A DNA stretch of 64,000 bases, taken from the NCBI RefSeq assembly GCF_028532725.1, contig NZ_JAQKGU010000009.1:1-64000 (forward strand), read 5' to 3'. Position numbers and translations under genes: made by a program. Positions 17,804 to 26,568 of the stretch are shown piece by piece. Under the pieces are notes generated by a model. The model had not been told where the DNA came from and searched no databases. It was given only the letters and a program-made list of their open reading frames with translations. This stretch comes from Desulfovibrio sp. Fe33 (GTDB lineage: Bacteria > Desulfobacterota > Desulfovibrionia > Desulfovibrionales > Desulfovibrionaceae). The stretch's first letter is position 1, and every line of letters begins with the position of its first letter.

Positions 17804-19732
17804 TCAGGCCGTGGCCATGCCGAGGATGCGTTTGAGGGGTTTGACCCAGATGAAGCTAAGGAACCATGCGTAGGCGAACACCATCGCTGCGATGATGGCG
17901 AACCAGATGATGATGTCGCGGGTGGGCGCGTTCAGGGAGAATGCCGGGACGTAGGCGAAGAGGAACGGGGCGAGGTAGAGGAATTTGGCGAATTTGAACG
18001 AGGTGAAGGCGGTACGCCACATGTTTGCCCCGGCGATGGTCGCTCCGGCGAAGGCTGCGATGCAGACCGGCGGGGTGATGTTGGAATCCTGGGAGAGCCA
18101 GTAGACGATCATGTGCGCGGCCACTTCATTGACTCCGAGATGGGTCAGGGCCGGGACCGCGACCACTGCCGTAATCAGGTAGGCGGCGGTGACGGGAACG
18201 CCCATGCCGAGCACCAGGGAGGCGAGGGCCACGAGCAGGATGGTCAGGATCAGGTTGCCGTGGGCCAGTTCGATGACGATGTCCGCAAACGTCAGGACGA
18301 GCCCGGAGTATGTCAGCACGCCGATGATGACGCCGATGACGCCCACCGTGGCTCCGATCTTGAGGGAGTTGATGGTCCCGTAGCGCGACGCGACGACAAA
18401 GGCCCCGAGTTCGTTTTTGAGACCTGCCACGGTCTGCCTGCGCCAGGCGTAGACCGCCGCCGCCGCGATGAGTCCGTACAGGAGCAGGATGCGGCCGGAC
18501 AGGAACGGCCTGACCGCTGCGGCCGCCTCGGGCCCCGCGGCCTTGCCGATGAGTTTGATTACCCACGGGCAGAGGACCATGAAGGTCATGATGAGGAGCA
18601 GGGTCGGGTCGATCCGCTCCCCTTCGTCTTTGAACGACAGGCCGATGCACGCGGCCAGCCCGACGATGGCGGAGTAGCCGGGGGAGTACCCTGCGAGCAT
18701 GAAGATGGTGATGAGGATGAGCGGCAGGGTGTAGAGCCATTCCTTGCGCAGGATCTCCATGGCCCCGAGCTTGTACCGCTCGCCCACGATGTTGTTTTTG
18801 CGGGCTTCGTAGTGGACCATGACGAAGACCGAGAAGAAGTACATGATGGCCGGGAAGAGGGCCACAAGCATGATGTGGGAGTAGGGCAGGCCGGTCATTT
18901 CGGCCATGATGAACCCGCCCGCGCCCATGATCGGGGGCATGAACATGCCGCCGATGGAGGCCGCAGGCTCGATGCCGCCCGCCACATGCGGCTTGAATCC
19001 GGCCTTCTTCATCATCGGGATGGTGAAGGTGCCGGTGGACACGGTGTTGGCGATGGCCGAGCCGGAGATGGACCCGAACAGGCCGGAGGCTATGACCGAG
19101 ACCTTGGCCGGGCCGCCCACCTTGTGGCCCACGGCGGCCAGGGGGAAGTCGATGAAGAACCGCTGCGCCCCGCATTTTTCCAGGAACGCTCCGAAGAGCA
19201 CGAACAGGATGATGTAGGTGGCCAGCACGTTGGCCATGATGCCGAACACCCCGTCCGAGCGGTAGAATATCGAGGTGCACAGGTCCGGGAAGCTCGCCCC
19301 GGCGTGGGCGATGAGCTCGGGCATGTGTGCGCCGTACATGCCGAAGAGGATCATGATGACGCCGATGATGACGAAGACGTTGCCGACCACACGGCGGGCC
19401 AGCTCTATGCCGAGCAGGACGCCTATCATGGCCATGGCCTTGTCCATGTCGTTTTCAATGCCGGTCCGGTAGTTGATGGCTTCGAAGTTCAATATCCAGT
19501 AGCCCACGGAGACCAGCGAGGCCACCATGAACAGGTAGTCCAGCAGCCGCATGAGGCGGCTCCTGGACTTGTAGATCAGGAAGACGAGCATGTACGTGAT
19601 GATTACGTAAATGCCCCGGTGGTACTGGGTTGCCGCCGGTTCGAAGATGGCCGACCAGGAGTAGAAGAGGACCATCGAGACCGACAGGAAGTCGAAGAGG
19701 AATCTCTCGTATCTGTTTAATTTCTCGTACAT
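17804..19732 (-). CDS. Fused TRAP transporter permease (DctQM type)
   Basis: Inner-membrane secondary transporter, 642 aa, with small (about four helices, residues ~10-130) and large (about 12 helices) subunits in one chain, as usual for TAXI-TRAP systems. Conserved segments include SGLFGSISGSAIANTVSTGTFTIP, AAGGIEPAAS-like VAGGIEPAASIGGMFMPPIMGAG, and GMGVPVTAAYL. Start at ATG 19732 begins MYEKLNRYERFLFD; the open frame upstream is basic and non-membrane, so it is excluded. The binding protein gene lies 218 nt upstream and is probably in the same operon. Confidence 0.9.
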   Translation of the reverse strand: MYEKLNRYERFLFDFLSVSMVLFYSWSAIFEPAATQYHRGIYVIITYMLVFLIYKSRSRLMRLLDYLFMVASLVSVGYWILNFEAINYRTGIENDMDKAMAMIGVLLGIELARRVVGNVFVIIGVIMILFGMYGAHMPELIAHAGASFPDLCTSIFYRSDGVFGIMANVLATYIILFVLFGAFLEKCGAQRFFIDFPLAAVGHKVGGPAKVSVIASGLFGSISGSAIANTVSTGTFTIPMMKKAGFKPHVAGGIEPAASIGGMFMPPIMGAGGFIMAEMTGLPYSHIMLVALFPAIMYFFSVFVMVHYEARKNNIVGERYKLGAMEILRKEWLYTLPLILITIFMLAGYSPGYSAIVGLAACIGLSFKDEGERIDPTLLLIMTFMVLCPWVIKLIGKAAGPEAAAAVRPFLSGRILLLYGLIAAAAVYAWRRQTVAGLKNELGAFVVASRYGTINSLKIGATVGVIGVIIGVLTYSGLVLTFADIVIELAHGNLILTILLVALASLVLGMGVPVTAAYLITAVVAVPALTHLGVNEVAAHMIVYWLSQDSNITPPVCIAAFAGATIAGANMWRTAFTSFKFAKFLYLAPFLFAYVPAFSLNAPTRDIIIWFAIIAAMVFAYAWFLSFIWVKPLKRILGMATA

Positions 19733-19950
19733 TGTAGCGCGCTCTCGGCTGCGGGGCAGCGGTTGGAGAATGTGCCGCGCCACCAGGGCCGACCGCGTGC
19801 CGGGCGCCCGTGAAGGGAGACCGGCCGTTCGGCCGGGCGGGGCGGATCGGGGCTGTGCGCGTGTTCCCGGCGGACGTGGCCCGGGCCGCCGGGAACGCGC
19901 TGCGCGGGCGGACCTTGGGCCCGCCCGCACACGTTGTCGGGAGCGGGGGC

Positions 19951-20919
19951 CTACTTCAGGACGCCCATTTCCTTCCAGAACTTCACCGCGCCCGGATGCA
20001 GGGGAGTCGCGGCCGGGTTGATGCCCTTGAGTCCGTCGGCCATGCTCATGGCCTTGAAGGTCTTCTTCTGGCCGACCATGTGCTTGAGGCCTTCCTCGGA
20101 CCAGACGGCCTTGAGGAGCGCGTACACGTCCTCGGCGGGCACGTCGGCATTGGCTACCAGCAGCGCGGAATCGAAGAAGGAGGGAGTGTCGCGATCCACC
20201 CCGCGGTATGTGCCCGCCGGGATGGTCAGCTTGCCGAAGTAGGGATAGGCCTTGAAGTAGCCGGAGTTCTCGGCGTCGGCCCCGACGTCGACCAGGTCGA
20301 TGTCGTTGGTCTGGGCGGCCATGATGACGGCCCCGGACGGGAAGGCGGTGAGAAGCCAGAAGGCGTCGAGCTGTTCGTTGCCGAAGGCCTGGGCGGCGTC
20401 GTTGTAGCCCATGGCGTTGCGCTCGATCTTGTCCCAGATGCCCAGATGGGTGAAGAACCGCTCGCAGTTGGCGAACGCGCCGGAACCGGCGTTGCCGACG
20501 CCGACCTTCTTCCCGGCCAGGTCCTTGGCCGACTTGATGCCGGAGCCTTTGCGGATGACCAACTGGGCGGGCGCGCCGTAGAGGTAGCCCACGGCCAGGA
20601 CGTTCTCATACTTGTTCGGATCGCCGGTCAGCTTGCCGTTGCGGCCGAGGTAGACTTCGCCCGCGTACACGGTGCCGAACGCACAGCGGCCGGCGTTGAC
20701 CGTGCGCAGGTTTTCGGTGGAGCCGCCGGAGGACTGGGCCTTGATGGAAAAATTGGGGTTGTCCTTGATGGGGCCGAAGACCTGGATGGCGTTGGCGACG
20801 ATCTGGAAGGTGCCGCCGGCCGGACCGCCGCCGAAGACGTAACGTTTTTTGGCGTGCGCACTGAAAGACATGCCGAAAACTACGGCAAGAGCTAAGGCCA
20901 GGATGTAAATCCGTTTCAT
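19951..20919 (-). CDS. TAXI-family TRAP transporter solute-binding protein
   Basis: Periplasmic substrate receptor for the fused permease. Classical signal peptide with SAHA cleavage near residue 23; the mature protein begins KKRYVFGGGPAGGTFQIVAN, followed by SSGGSTENLRT, YGAPAQLVIRKGSGIKSAKDL and VGNAGSGAFANCERFF, all typical of TAXI proteins. 322 aa. Start fixed by TAGGAGGAAAC before the ATG. The 327-bp gap to trmJ is AT-rich near 21100 and should contain the promoters of both divergent genes. Confidence 0.9.
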   Translation of the reverse strand: MKRIYILALALAVVFGMSFSAHAKKRYVFGGGPAGGTFQIVANAIQVFGPIKDNPNFSIKAQSSGGSTENLRTVNAGRCAFGTVYAGEVYLGRNGKLTGDPNKYENVLAVGYLYGAPAQLVIRKGSGIKSAKDLAGKKVGVGNAGSGAFANCERFFTHLGIWDKIERNAMGYNDAAQAFGNEQLDAFWLLTAFPSGAVIMAAQTNDIDLVDVGADAENSGYFKAYPYFGKLTIPAGTYRGVDRDTPSFFDSALLVANADVPAEDVYALLKAVWSEEGLKHMVGQKKTFKAMSMADGLKGINPAATPLHPGAVKFWKEMGVLK

Positions 20920-21188
20920 GTTTCCTCCTAGGGAACCACAGAAGTTAATATGGACCGCAACTTTTTCTACCTGTCCCGCATTGCACGGGCGGTAAAACAC
21001 ACCCCCGAGAGGAAGACTATTCCACTCGGTATCCGAGTTGTCGCACAGAATGGCGATTATTTCAACGCAATTCTCCGACAACATGGGTCCCACTGCCTGA
21101 ATTAATTATCTTTTATATAATCGGTTTTTATAATCGCAGAAGAGGGAATCAGGATGTGTCCCGGCGGGAAATGCGCGAAAGACGGCTT

Positions 21189-21216
21189 TTGACATCACCC
21201 GGCTGTGTGGTACATG
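21189..21216 (+). promoter_or_regulatory. Sigma-70-type promoter for trmJ
   Basis: TTGACA at 21189-21194 and TACATG at 21211-21216, 16 bp apart, with the trmJ ATG about 30 nt further on. The -10 box is weak. Confidence 0.5.
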
Positions 21217-21246
21217 CGTCGTCGTCAACGCCCAAGGAGGGTTCCC

Positions 21247-22005
21247 ATGCTCGACAATCTCGTGGTGGTTCTGTTCCGTCCCAAATATCCGGAGAACATC
21301 GGCTCCGCGGCTCGCGCCTGCCTCAATATGGGGGTGTCCGAGCTGGTGGTGGTCGATCCGTACAATTTCGACATGGACAAGGCCCTGCCCCTGGCCACGG
21401 CCCACGCCCGGCATATCCTGGAGTCCGCGCGCATCGTGGACACCCTGGCACAGGCCGTGGACGGCTGCACCGCGATTTTCGGGACCACCGCCCGCACCGG
21501 CGGATGGCGTAAGGGGATAATGAACCCGGACACGCTGGCGAACGTCGTGGACGAACGGTTGCGCGAAGGCGGCAAGGTCGCCGTCGTTTTCGGCCCCGAG
21601 GACAAGGGACTGACCAATGAGGAGACGTCCATCTGCTCCGGGCTGATGACCATTCCGACCAGCCGCGACGGCACCTCCCTGAACCTGGCCCAGGCCGTGT
21701 TGGTGGTCCTGTATGAATGCTTCAAGCGTTCACTGGATCATCCTTTCGTTCCTGGCGGCCCGCCCGAGGAGCGTCCCACCACGGTACGCGAACAGGAAGC
21801 CCTGTTCTCCAACCTCCAGGACACCCTTCTGGCCATCGACTTCCTCAAGAACGACAATCCGGACTACTGGATGCTTCCGGTGCGCCGCTTCTTCAGCAAG
21901 GTCAACCTCAAGCGCAACGAGTTCAACCTGCTCATGGGCGTCTGCCGCCAAGTGCGCTGGTTCGTGGAGAAATACGGGCCGAAGAAGGATGGCGGAGCCG
22001 AGTAG
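21247..22005 (+). CDS. trmJ: tRNA 2'-O-methyltransferase TrmJ-like (SpoU/SPOUT class)
   Basis: Knotted SPOUT methyltransferase using S-adenosylmethionine, probably modifying position 32 of tRNA. Motif 1 is RPKYPENIGSAARACLNMG (residues 9-27), motif 2 FGPEDKGLTNEE and motif 3 TSLNLAQAVLVVLYE, as in TrmJ/TrmH family 1. The C-terminal ~80 residues form a helical extension seen in TrmJ. 252 aa. The ATG at 21247 follows AAGGAGGGTTCCC; an earlier ATG at 21205 would add 14 residues without family similarity. Confidence 0.88.
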   Translation: MLDNLVVVLFRPKYPENIGSAARACLNMGVSELVVVDPYNFDMDKALPLATAHARHILESARIVDTLAQAVDGCTAIFGTTARTGGWRKGIMNPDTLANVVDERLREGGKVAVVFGPEDKGLTNEETSICSGLMTIPTSRDGTSLNLAQAVLVVLYECFKRSLDHPFVPGGPPEERPTTVREQEALFSNLQDTLLAIDFLKNDNPDYWMLPVRRFFSKVNLKRNEFNLLMGVCRQVRWFVEKYGPKKDGGAE

Positions 22006-22043
22006 AGGCCTCCATCCACGTCCCCATTCGTTTCGAAAACGCG

Positions 22044-22080
22044 AAAAAGCCCCGCACGACTATGTCGCGCGGGGCTTTTT
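22044..22080. terminator. Bidirectional intrinsic terminator
   Basis: AAAAAGCCCCGC and GCGGGGCTTTTT form a stem with A/T runs on both sides, serving trmJ (+) and the GGDEF-EAL gene (-), which ends 11 bp away. Confidence 0.88.
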
Positions 22081-22091
22081 CGCGTGCCGGA

Positions 22092-24578
22092 TCAGCCGTT
22101 CTTTTTCCGGGGGCAGGTCAGGCGCGCCGCTTGCAGCTTTTCCCTGGTCCGTTCCGCCGTATCGCCGTTGCGCAGTTTGAGAAGTTCCCTGGCCTTGGCC
22201 GCGCTCATGGGCTCATGGAAGTAGAATCCCTGGACGCGGTTGCAGTTCAGGTCGAGGAGCAGGCAGATTTGTTCCGGGCTTTCCACTCCCTCGGCAATGA
22301 CGTCGAGGTCCAGCGAGCGGCCCAGGGCGATGACCGCTTTGACGATTTCCATGTCCTCCGGGTCCTTTCTCATGCGCGCGATGAAGGTCCGGTCCACCTT
22401 GAGGGTATCCACGGGCAGTTGCTGGAGCTGAGCCAGGGAGGAATAGCCCGTGCCGAAGTCGTCGATGGAGAAGCGCACCCCGGCGTCCCTCAGCCGGTTG
22501 AGGATGCGCAGGGACGACTCCGGGTTCTTCATGATGGAGGATTCGGTGATTTCAAGCCTCAGGCAGGAGGGCGGGATTCCGTACTTGGCGAGCAGCGCGA
22601 CCACGATCTTGTCCAGTTCGATGCGGGAGAACTGCTTGCTGGACAAATTTACGGATATGAAGATGTCGTCCACGCCGTCTGTTTCGTTGCGCCATCCGGC
22701 CAGGGTCCGCAGGGCCTGCTGAAGAACCCGTTCACCCAACTGGACGATGAGCCCGGATTCCTCGGCCTTGGGAATGAACTCCGCGGGCGGGATGGCGCCC
22801 CGTTCGGGATGTTCCCATCGGGCCAGGGCCTCGAAGCCGATGACGTCCGACCCGTCCAGGTCCATGATCGGCTGGTAGACCACGTAGAATTCGTCGTCCG
22901 CCAGCCCGCGGCGCATGTCTGTTTCGAGGGTCATCTGGTCCACGGCGGTTTCGAGCATCCGCTCGGTGAAGACCTTGAAGCGGTTGCGCCCGGCCTCCTT
23001 GGCGCAGTGCATGGCGATGTTGGCGTGTTGCAGCACGTCGGCGGCCTTGCGGTCTCCGACGGGACTCAGGACGATGCCGAAGCTGGCCGAGGTCTGGACC
23101 TCGTTTCCGTTCAGACGGAACGGCTCGGACAGGCGTTGGCGCACGCGTTTGATGATGCGGATGGCCTCGGCCGGGCTGGACAGCTCGTCCAGGAGCAGGA
23201 CGAATTCGTCTCCGCCGAACCGGGAGACCGTGTCCAGGCCGCGCATCTCTCCCCCCAGCCGGCTGGCCGTTTCGCTCAGGACCATGTCGCCGAAGCTGTG
23301 GCCCAGGGAGTCGTTGATAATCTTGAATCGGTCGAGATCGAGAAATACCACGGCGAAGAAGTAGTTTTCCCGCCGTTTTGCCCGGCGCATCGCCTGCGCG
23401 AGGCGGTCCAGGCACAGGGTCCGGTTGGCCAGGTTGGTCAAAGGGTCGTGCAGGGCCTGATGCCTGAGCTGCTCCTCCATGTTCTTGCGTTCGGTGATGT
23501 CGCGGAAGCTCAGCCGCATTCCGAGCGGCTTGCCTCCGATGCCCGATACCGCGCGGCCGACCGCGCCGAGCCAGCGGTTGCTGCCGTCGGCCGTCCGGAT
23601 GCGGAAGTCCAGGGTGTCTCCCCTGTCGGAGTTGGCCTCGATCAGATAGGCGTCCCAGGCGTCACGGTCGTCCTCGATGACGATTTCTCTGACCAGGGAC
23701 GGCGCTTCGAAGAATCGTTCGGGCGGATAGCCGGTGATTCGTTGGCAGGCGGGCGAGCAATAGTGGATGGCATTATCCGTGCCGATCCACAATTCCCAGT
23801 CGTAGCCGAAGTCCGCGATGGTCCGGTAGCGTTCCTCGCTCTCCTGGAGGACGCGCACGAGCTTTTCCCGCTGGCCCTGGATCTGCGTCTTCTTCTTTTC
23901 CGTGATGCCCGATTGGCGGATGATGTACAGGGAGAGCAGTGAGATGATGAGCAGGACGGCTAGGAAGATGAGGGCGACGTCGTCGCGGTATTCGTTGATT
24001 TCGGCTCGCACGTCGTCCACGTACAGTCCGGTGCCGATAATCCAGCCCCATGGTTCGAACAGACGGATGTGGGAGAGCTTTCGGGCGATGCGCTCGGGGT
24101 GGTCCTGCCATTGCCAATGGTACTCGACAAAGGCGTCCCCGCCCTTGCGGGCGGCGCGGATGAACTCCATGAACACCCGCTTGCCCTCCTGGTCCCGGTA
24201 GTCGGTCAGGTCCAGGCCGTCCAGGTCCGGCCTGTAGGGGTGCATTATCATGCGCGGGGTCAGGTCGGTGATCCAGAAATAATCATTGGAATCGGGGCCG
24301 TAGCGGGTGTTCTTGACGATCTCCGCGCCGAGCCGCTTGGCGTAGTCCCGGGAGATCTCGCCGTGGGCGGCCATGCCGTCAAGATGCGCCAGCGCGTCGA
24401 CCAGCGTATCGGTGATCTCGACGACCTTTTCCTTTTCGGCCTCCAGCAGGGCCTTTTCCATGGAGGGGAGCAGATACAGGAAGACGGACCCCGCGATGAG
24501 CAGAAGCATGATCACCGAGGGCAACAGGATGCGGATCGGGGCGAATCTCAGGTAGTGTGGGGTCTTATCCTTCGGCAT
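22092..24578 (-). CDS. Membrane Cache-PAS-GGDEF-EAL protein (c-di-GMP turnover)
   Basis: Inner-membrane bifunctional signalling protein, 828 aa. A first membrane helix (~17-36) and a second (~200-220) flank a periplasmic single-Cache domain with DYFWITDLTPRMIMHPY and EPWGWIIGTGLY. A PAS domain follows (~250-365), then GGDEF with the intact RFGGDEF signature and an RxxD inhibitory site (RGLD) five residues before it, then EAL with FEALARW, ITESSIM and DDFGTGYSSL. Both active sites look complete. Start at ATG 24578 overlaps a possible small ORF. Upstream on the same strand is a degenerate GGDEF gene. Confidence 0.92.
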   Translation of the reverse strand: MPKDKTPHYLRFAPIRILLPSVIMLLLIAGSVFLYLLPSMEKALLEAEKEKVVEITDTLVDALAHLDGMAAHGEISRDYAKRLGAEIVKNTRYGPDSNDYFWITDLTPRMIMHPYRPDLDGLDLTDYRDQEGKRVFMEFIRAARKGGDAFVEYHWQWQDHPERIARKLSHIRLFEPWGWIIGTGLYVDDVRAEINEYRDDVALIFLAVLLIISLLSLYIIRQSGITEKKKTQIQGQREKLVRVLQESEERYRTIADFGYDWELWIGTDNAIHYCSPACQRITGYPPERFFEAPSLVREIVIEDDRDAWDAYLIEANSDRGDTLDFRIRTADGSNRWLGAVGRAVSGIGGKPLGMRLSFRDITERKNMEEQLRHQALHDPLTNLANRTLCLDRLAQAMRRAKRRENYFFAVVFLDLDRFKIINDSLGHSFGDMVLSETASRLGGEMRGLDTVSRFGGDEFVLLLDELSSPAEAIRIIKRVRQRLSEPFRLNGNEVQTSASFGIVLSPVGDRKAADVLQHANIAMHCAKEAGRNRFKVFTERMLETAVDQMTLETDMRRGLADDEFYVVYQPIMDLDGSDVIGFEALARWEHPERGAIPPAEFIPKAEESGLIVQLGERVLQQALRTLAGWRNETDGVDDIFISVNLSSKQFSRIELDKIVVALLAKYGIPPSCLRLEITESSIMKNPESSLRILNRLRDAGVRFSIDDFGTGYSSLAQLQQLPVDTLKVDRTFIARMRKDPEDMEIVKAVIALGRSLDLDVIAEGVESPEQICLLLDLNCNRVQGFYFHEPMSAAKARELLKLRNGDTAERTREKLQAARLTCPRKKNG

Positions 24579-24657
24579 CGTCGCGGTTGTCCTGTTCGAA
24601 GTGTCTGGCGATCGCATCCTTCATATAGCGCGAGAATGGGGAAAAAGGAAACGGCAT
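24565..24657 (-). CDS. Possible 30-residue ORF ahead of the GGDEF-EAL gene
   Basis: An ATG at 24657 opens a 30-codon frame (begins MPFPFSPFSRYMKDAIARHF, acidic end) that overlaps the GGDEF-EAL start by 14 nt. GGAAA lies 9-11 nt upstream. It could couple translation of the downstream gene or be chance. Not recognised. Confidence 0.22.
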   Translation of the reverse strand: MPFPFSPFSRYMKDAIARHFEQDNRDDAEG

Positions 24658-24704
24658 ACAATTATTGTTTCCAAAGTGTCGACGCGATTTTCGCGCGCGG
24701 GCGA

Positions 24705-25496
24705 TCAGCGCGCCGGAATCAAGGGCCGGGATACGGCCACCTGGTTGCGGCCGCCGTTCTTGGCCGCGGTCAGGCCCGATTGGAGGCGTTGCCGGAAGGA
24801 TTCCGCCGTGTCGTCCTCCTCGGCCTGGGCCACGCCGAGCGAGATGGACAGGCGTATTTTCCCGCCGAAGAGCTTGTGCCCCGCGAAAACATGAATTTTT
24901 TCGGCCACGACGGCCGCCTTGTCGATGTCGGTGTAAGGGCAGAGGACGATGAATTTGCCGCCGTGCCAGCGGAAGAGAAAGTCGTTGGAGCGGAGCTGGG
25001 CGTCGAGGCCGCGGGCAAGATCGGCCAGGACGCGGTCCCCGGCGCGGTCTCCATGGATCTGGTTGATCTCCCGGAGGCCGTCCACATCGAAAATGATGCC
25101 GGACAGGTCCGGGCCGTACCGTCGGACGTGGCCCAGCTCCCTGGTGGCGACCTCTTCGAACTTGGCCCGGTTGTAGGCGCGGGTCAGGGGATCGAGGACC
25201 GTCAGCCGTTCCAGTTCCGCGGCCAGTTCGTCGGCCCTGGCTGCATCCCGGCCCAGGATGGGGATGATTCGCTTCATCATGAGCAGGGCCTGGGCCGCGA
25301 GCACCAGAATCCCGGCCGCCGCGCAAAGCCCGGAGAGGAATATGAGGTTGTCGTGGGCCCCGCCCGGATCGGCGCGCATGGCGAAGACGACGCCGACATG
25401 GACGCACAGAAGCGCGGTCAGGGCCAGTGCACCCGCGAGGTAAAGGACCTTGTAGCGCGTTCTGATTCCGGGAGTGGCGTTACGGTCCATGGTCAT
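24705..25496 (-). CDS. Membrane GGDEF-domain protein with degenerate active site
   Basis: 263 aa with two membrane helices (~17-40 and ~50-72), a short coiled coil and a GGDEF domain (~98-250). The active-site signature is HGGKF (residues 178-182) in place of GGDEF, so the metal- and substrate-binding acid residues are missing and cyclase activity is unlikely. The inhibitory-site RxxD is kept (RSND, exactly five residues before the signature), and the domain otherwise aligns well (DPLTRAYNRAKFEE, IIFDVDGLREINQIHGDRAGD). It may act as a c-di-GMP receptor or a partner of the downstream GGDEF-EAL protein. Confidence 0.87.
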   Translation of the reverse strand: MTMDRNATPGIRTRYKVLYLAGALALTALLCVHVGVVFAMRADPGGAHDNLIFLSGLCAAAGILVLAAQALLMMKRIIPILGRDAARADELAAELERLTVLDPLTRAYNRAKFEEVATRELGHVRRYGPDLSGIIFDVDGLREINQIHGDRAGDRVLADLARGLDAQLRSNDFLFRWHGGKFIVLCPYTDIDKAAVVAEKIHVFAGHKLFGGKIRLSISLGVAQAEEDDTAESFRQRLQSGLTAAKNGGRNQVAVSRPLIPAR

Positions 25497-25512
25497 GCTC
25501 GGCCGGGCGCGG

Positions 25513-25971
25513 TTATTTCTGGGCGCCTTCGAAGGTGTAGTAGAGGCTGCCGGTGTCCTTGTCGTTGTCGTAATTCAATTCGATGGAGAAGTCGGGCCAC
25601 ATCCAGCCGTAGCGGAAGCCTATGCCCCGTCCGGCGCCGTAACGCTGCATGAGCATGTCCTTGAGGAAGAACTGGTTGACCCGCCCCTTGAAGGCGATGC
25701 CCACCCGGTAGAGCTTGTCGGCGTGAAAATAGTAGGCGACGGACATGATTTCGGCCTTGCCGAAGGTCTTGGCCTCGTCGCGCCTGAAATAGGTATTCTT
25801 GAAGCCCGGCTCCTGCACCGGGACGAGGTCCACGATCTCGGACAGGGGCGTTCCCCAGGCCAGTCCCCGGAAGCCGTCCGGGCGAGGAGTCTGGACGTAG
25901 TCGGAAGCGGCGGCGGGCGCGGCCGCGATCATCAGGACGATCAGCAGTGTCAGGGCGAACAGTTTGTTCAT
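25513..25971 (-). CDS. Secreted hypothetical protein upstream of the GGDEF genes
   Basis: 152 aa with a signal peptide (NKLFALTLLIVLMIAAAPAAA) and a small mature domain beginning DYVQTPRPDGFRGLAWGTPL. The segment GFRGLAWGTPLSEI resembles the start of small periplasmic domains found in many Desulfovibrio proteins, but I cannot name a family. It is 16 nt upstream of the degenerate GGDEF gene and likely leads that operon. A periplasmic input partner for the membrane GGDEF proteins is conceivable. Confidence 0.7.
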   Translation of the reverse strand: MNKLFALTLLIVLMIAAAPAAASDYVQTPRPDGFRGLAWGTPLSEIVDLVPVQEPGFKNTYFRRDEAKTFGKAEIMSVAYYFHADKLYRVGIAFKGRVNQFFLKDMLMQRYGAGRGIGFRYGWMWPDFSIELNYDNDKDTGSLYYTFEGAQK

Positions 25972-26144
25972 GGCCGGTATTCTCTCTCTGGCATAGGATA
26001 TGGAAGCATCCAGAATGGACGCATTGTACGGATTTATGGGCGAAACGCAAGACGGCGGCGGCATCGCGCACGGCCGCAGGGCCGCTTGCGCATTGTCAGC
26101 CCGATGGGGGTTGTGGTATCGCAGGGCAAGCGAAGGAGGCGCTC

Positions 26145-26555
26145 ATGAAACGATTCGCGGCACTCGCCCTTGTTTTGTTCCTGTCCGCCTGCGGCGGCCC
26201 CGGCCCGGATGCCGGTCGGCTCGACGCTTTGGAAGCCGAGGTCCGAACCCTCAAGGAGGAAGCCGGAACGCGCGACAAGGCGTTTCGCGAGGAGCTTGCC
26301 CAGGTGCGCCGGAACCTCGACGCCATTCGCGCGCTGCTTGAAAGTGGGCAGGGCGGGGATACGGACCGCGAGGGCGCAGTCCCCGGCGCGGCTCCTTCGG
26401 ACGAGGAGCTGGACGCCAAGGCCAAGTCCTTTGTGAGCGAAAATCTCGACCGGCTCATGGCGTTGACCCGCAAGCTCCTGGACAAGATGGAATCCGAATT
26501 GGACAACAAGCCTCGGGAAGCCGGGGAACCGCCCGCCAAGGGCGATGAAATCTGA
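26145..26555 (+). CDS. Coiled-coil lipoprotein
   Basis: 136 aa. Signal peptide with lipobox LSAC (cysteine near residue 16), then a heptad-patterned segment LDALEAEVRTLKEEAGTRDKAF continuing to about residue 70, and a second helical region near the C-terminus. Probably an envelope lipoprotein; family not recognised. GAAGGAGG precedes ATG 26145. The stop is 13 nt before the next lipoprotein gene, so the two form an operon. Confidence 0.75.
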   Translation: MKRFAALALVLFLSACGGPGPDAGRLDALEAEVRTLKEEAGTRDKAFREELAQVRRNLDAIRALLESGQGGDTDREGAVPGAAPSDEELDAKAKSFVSENLDRLMALTRKLLDKMESELDNKPREAGEPPAKGDEI

Positions 26556-26568
26556 CGGAGACAATTCA

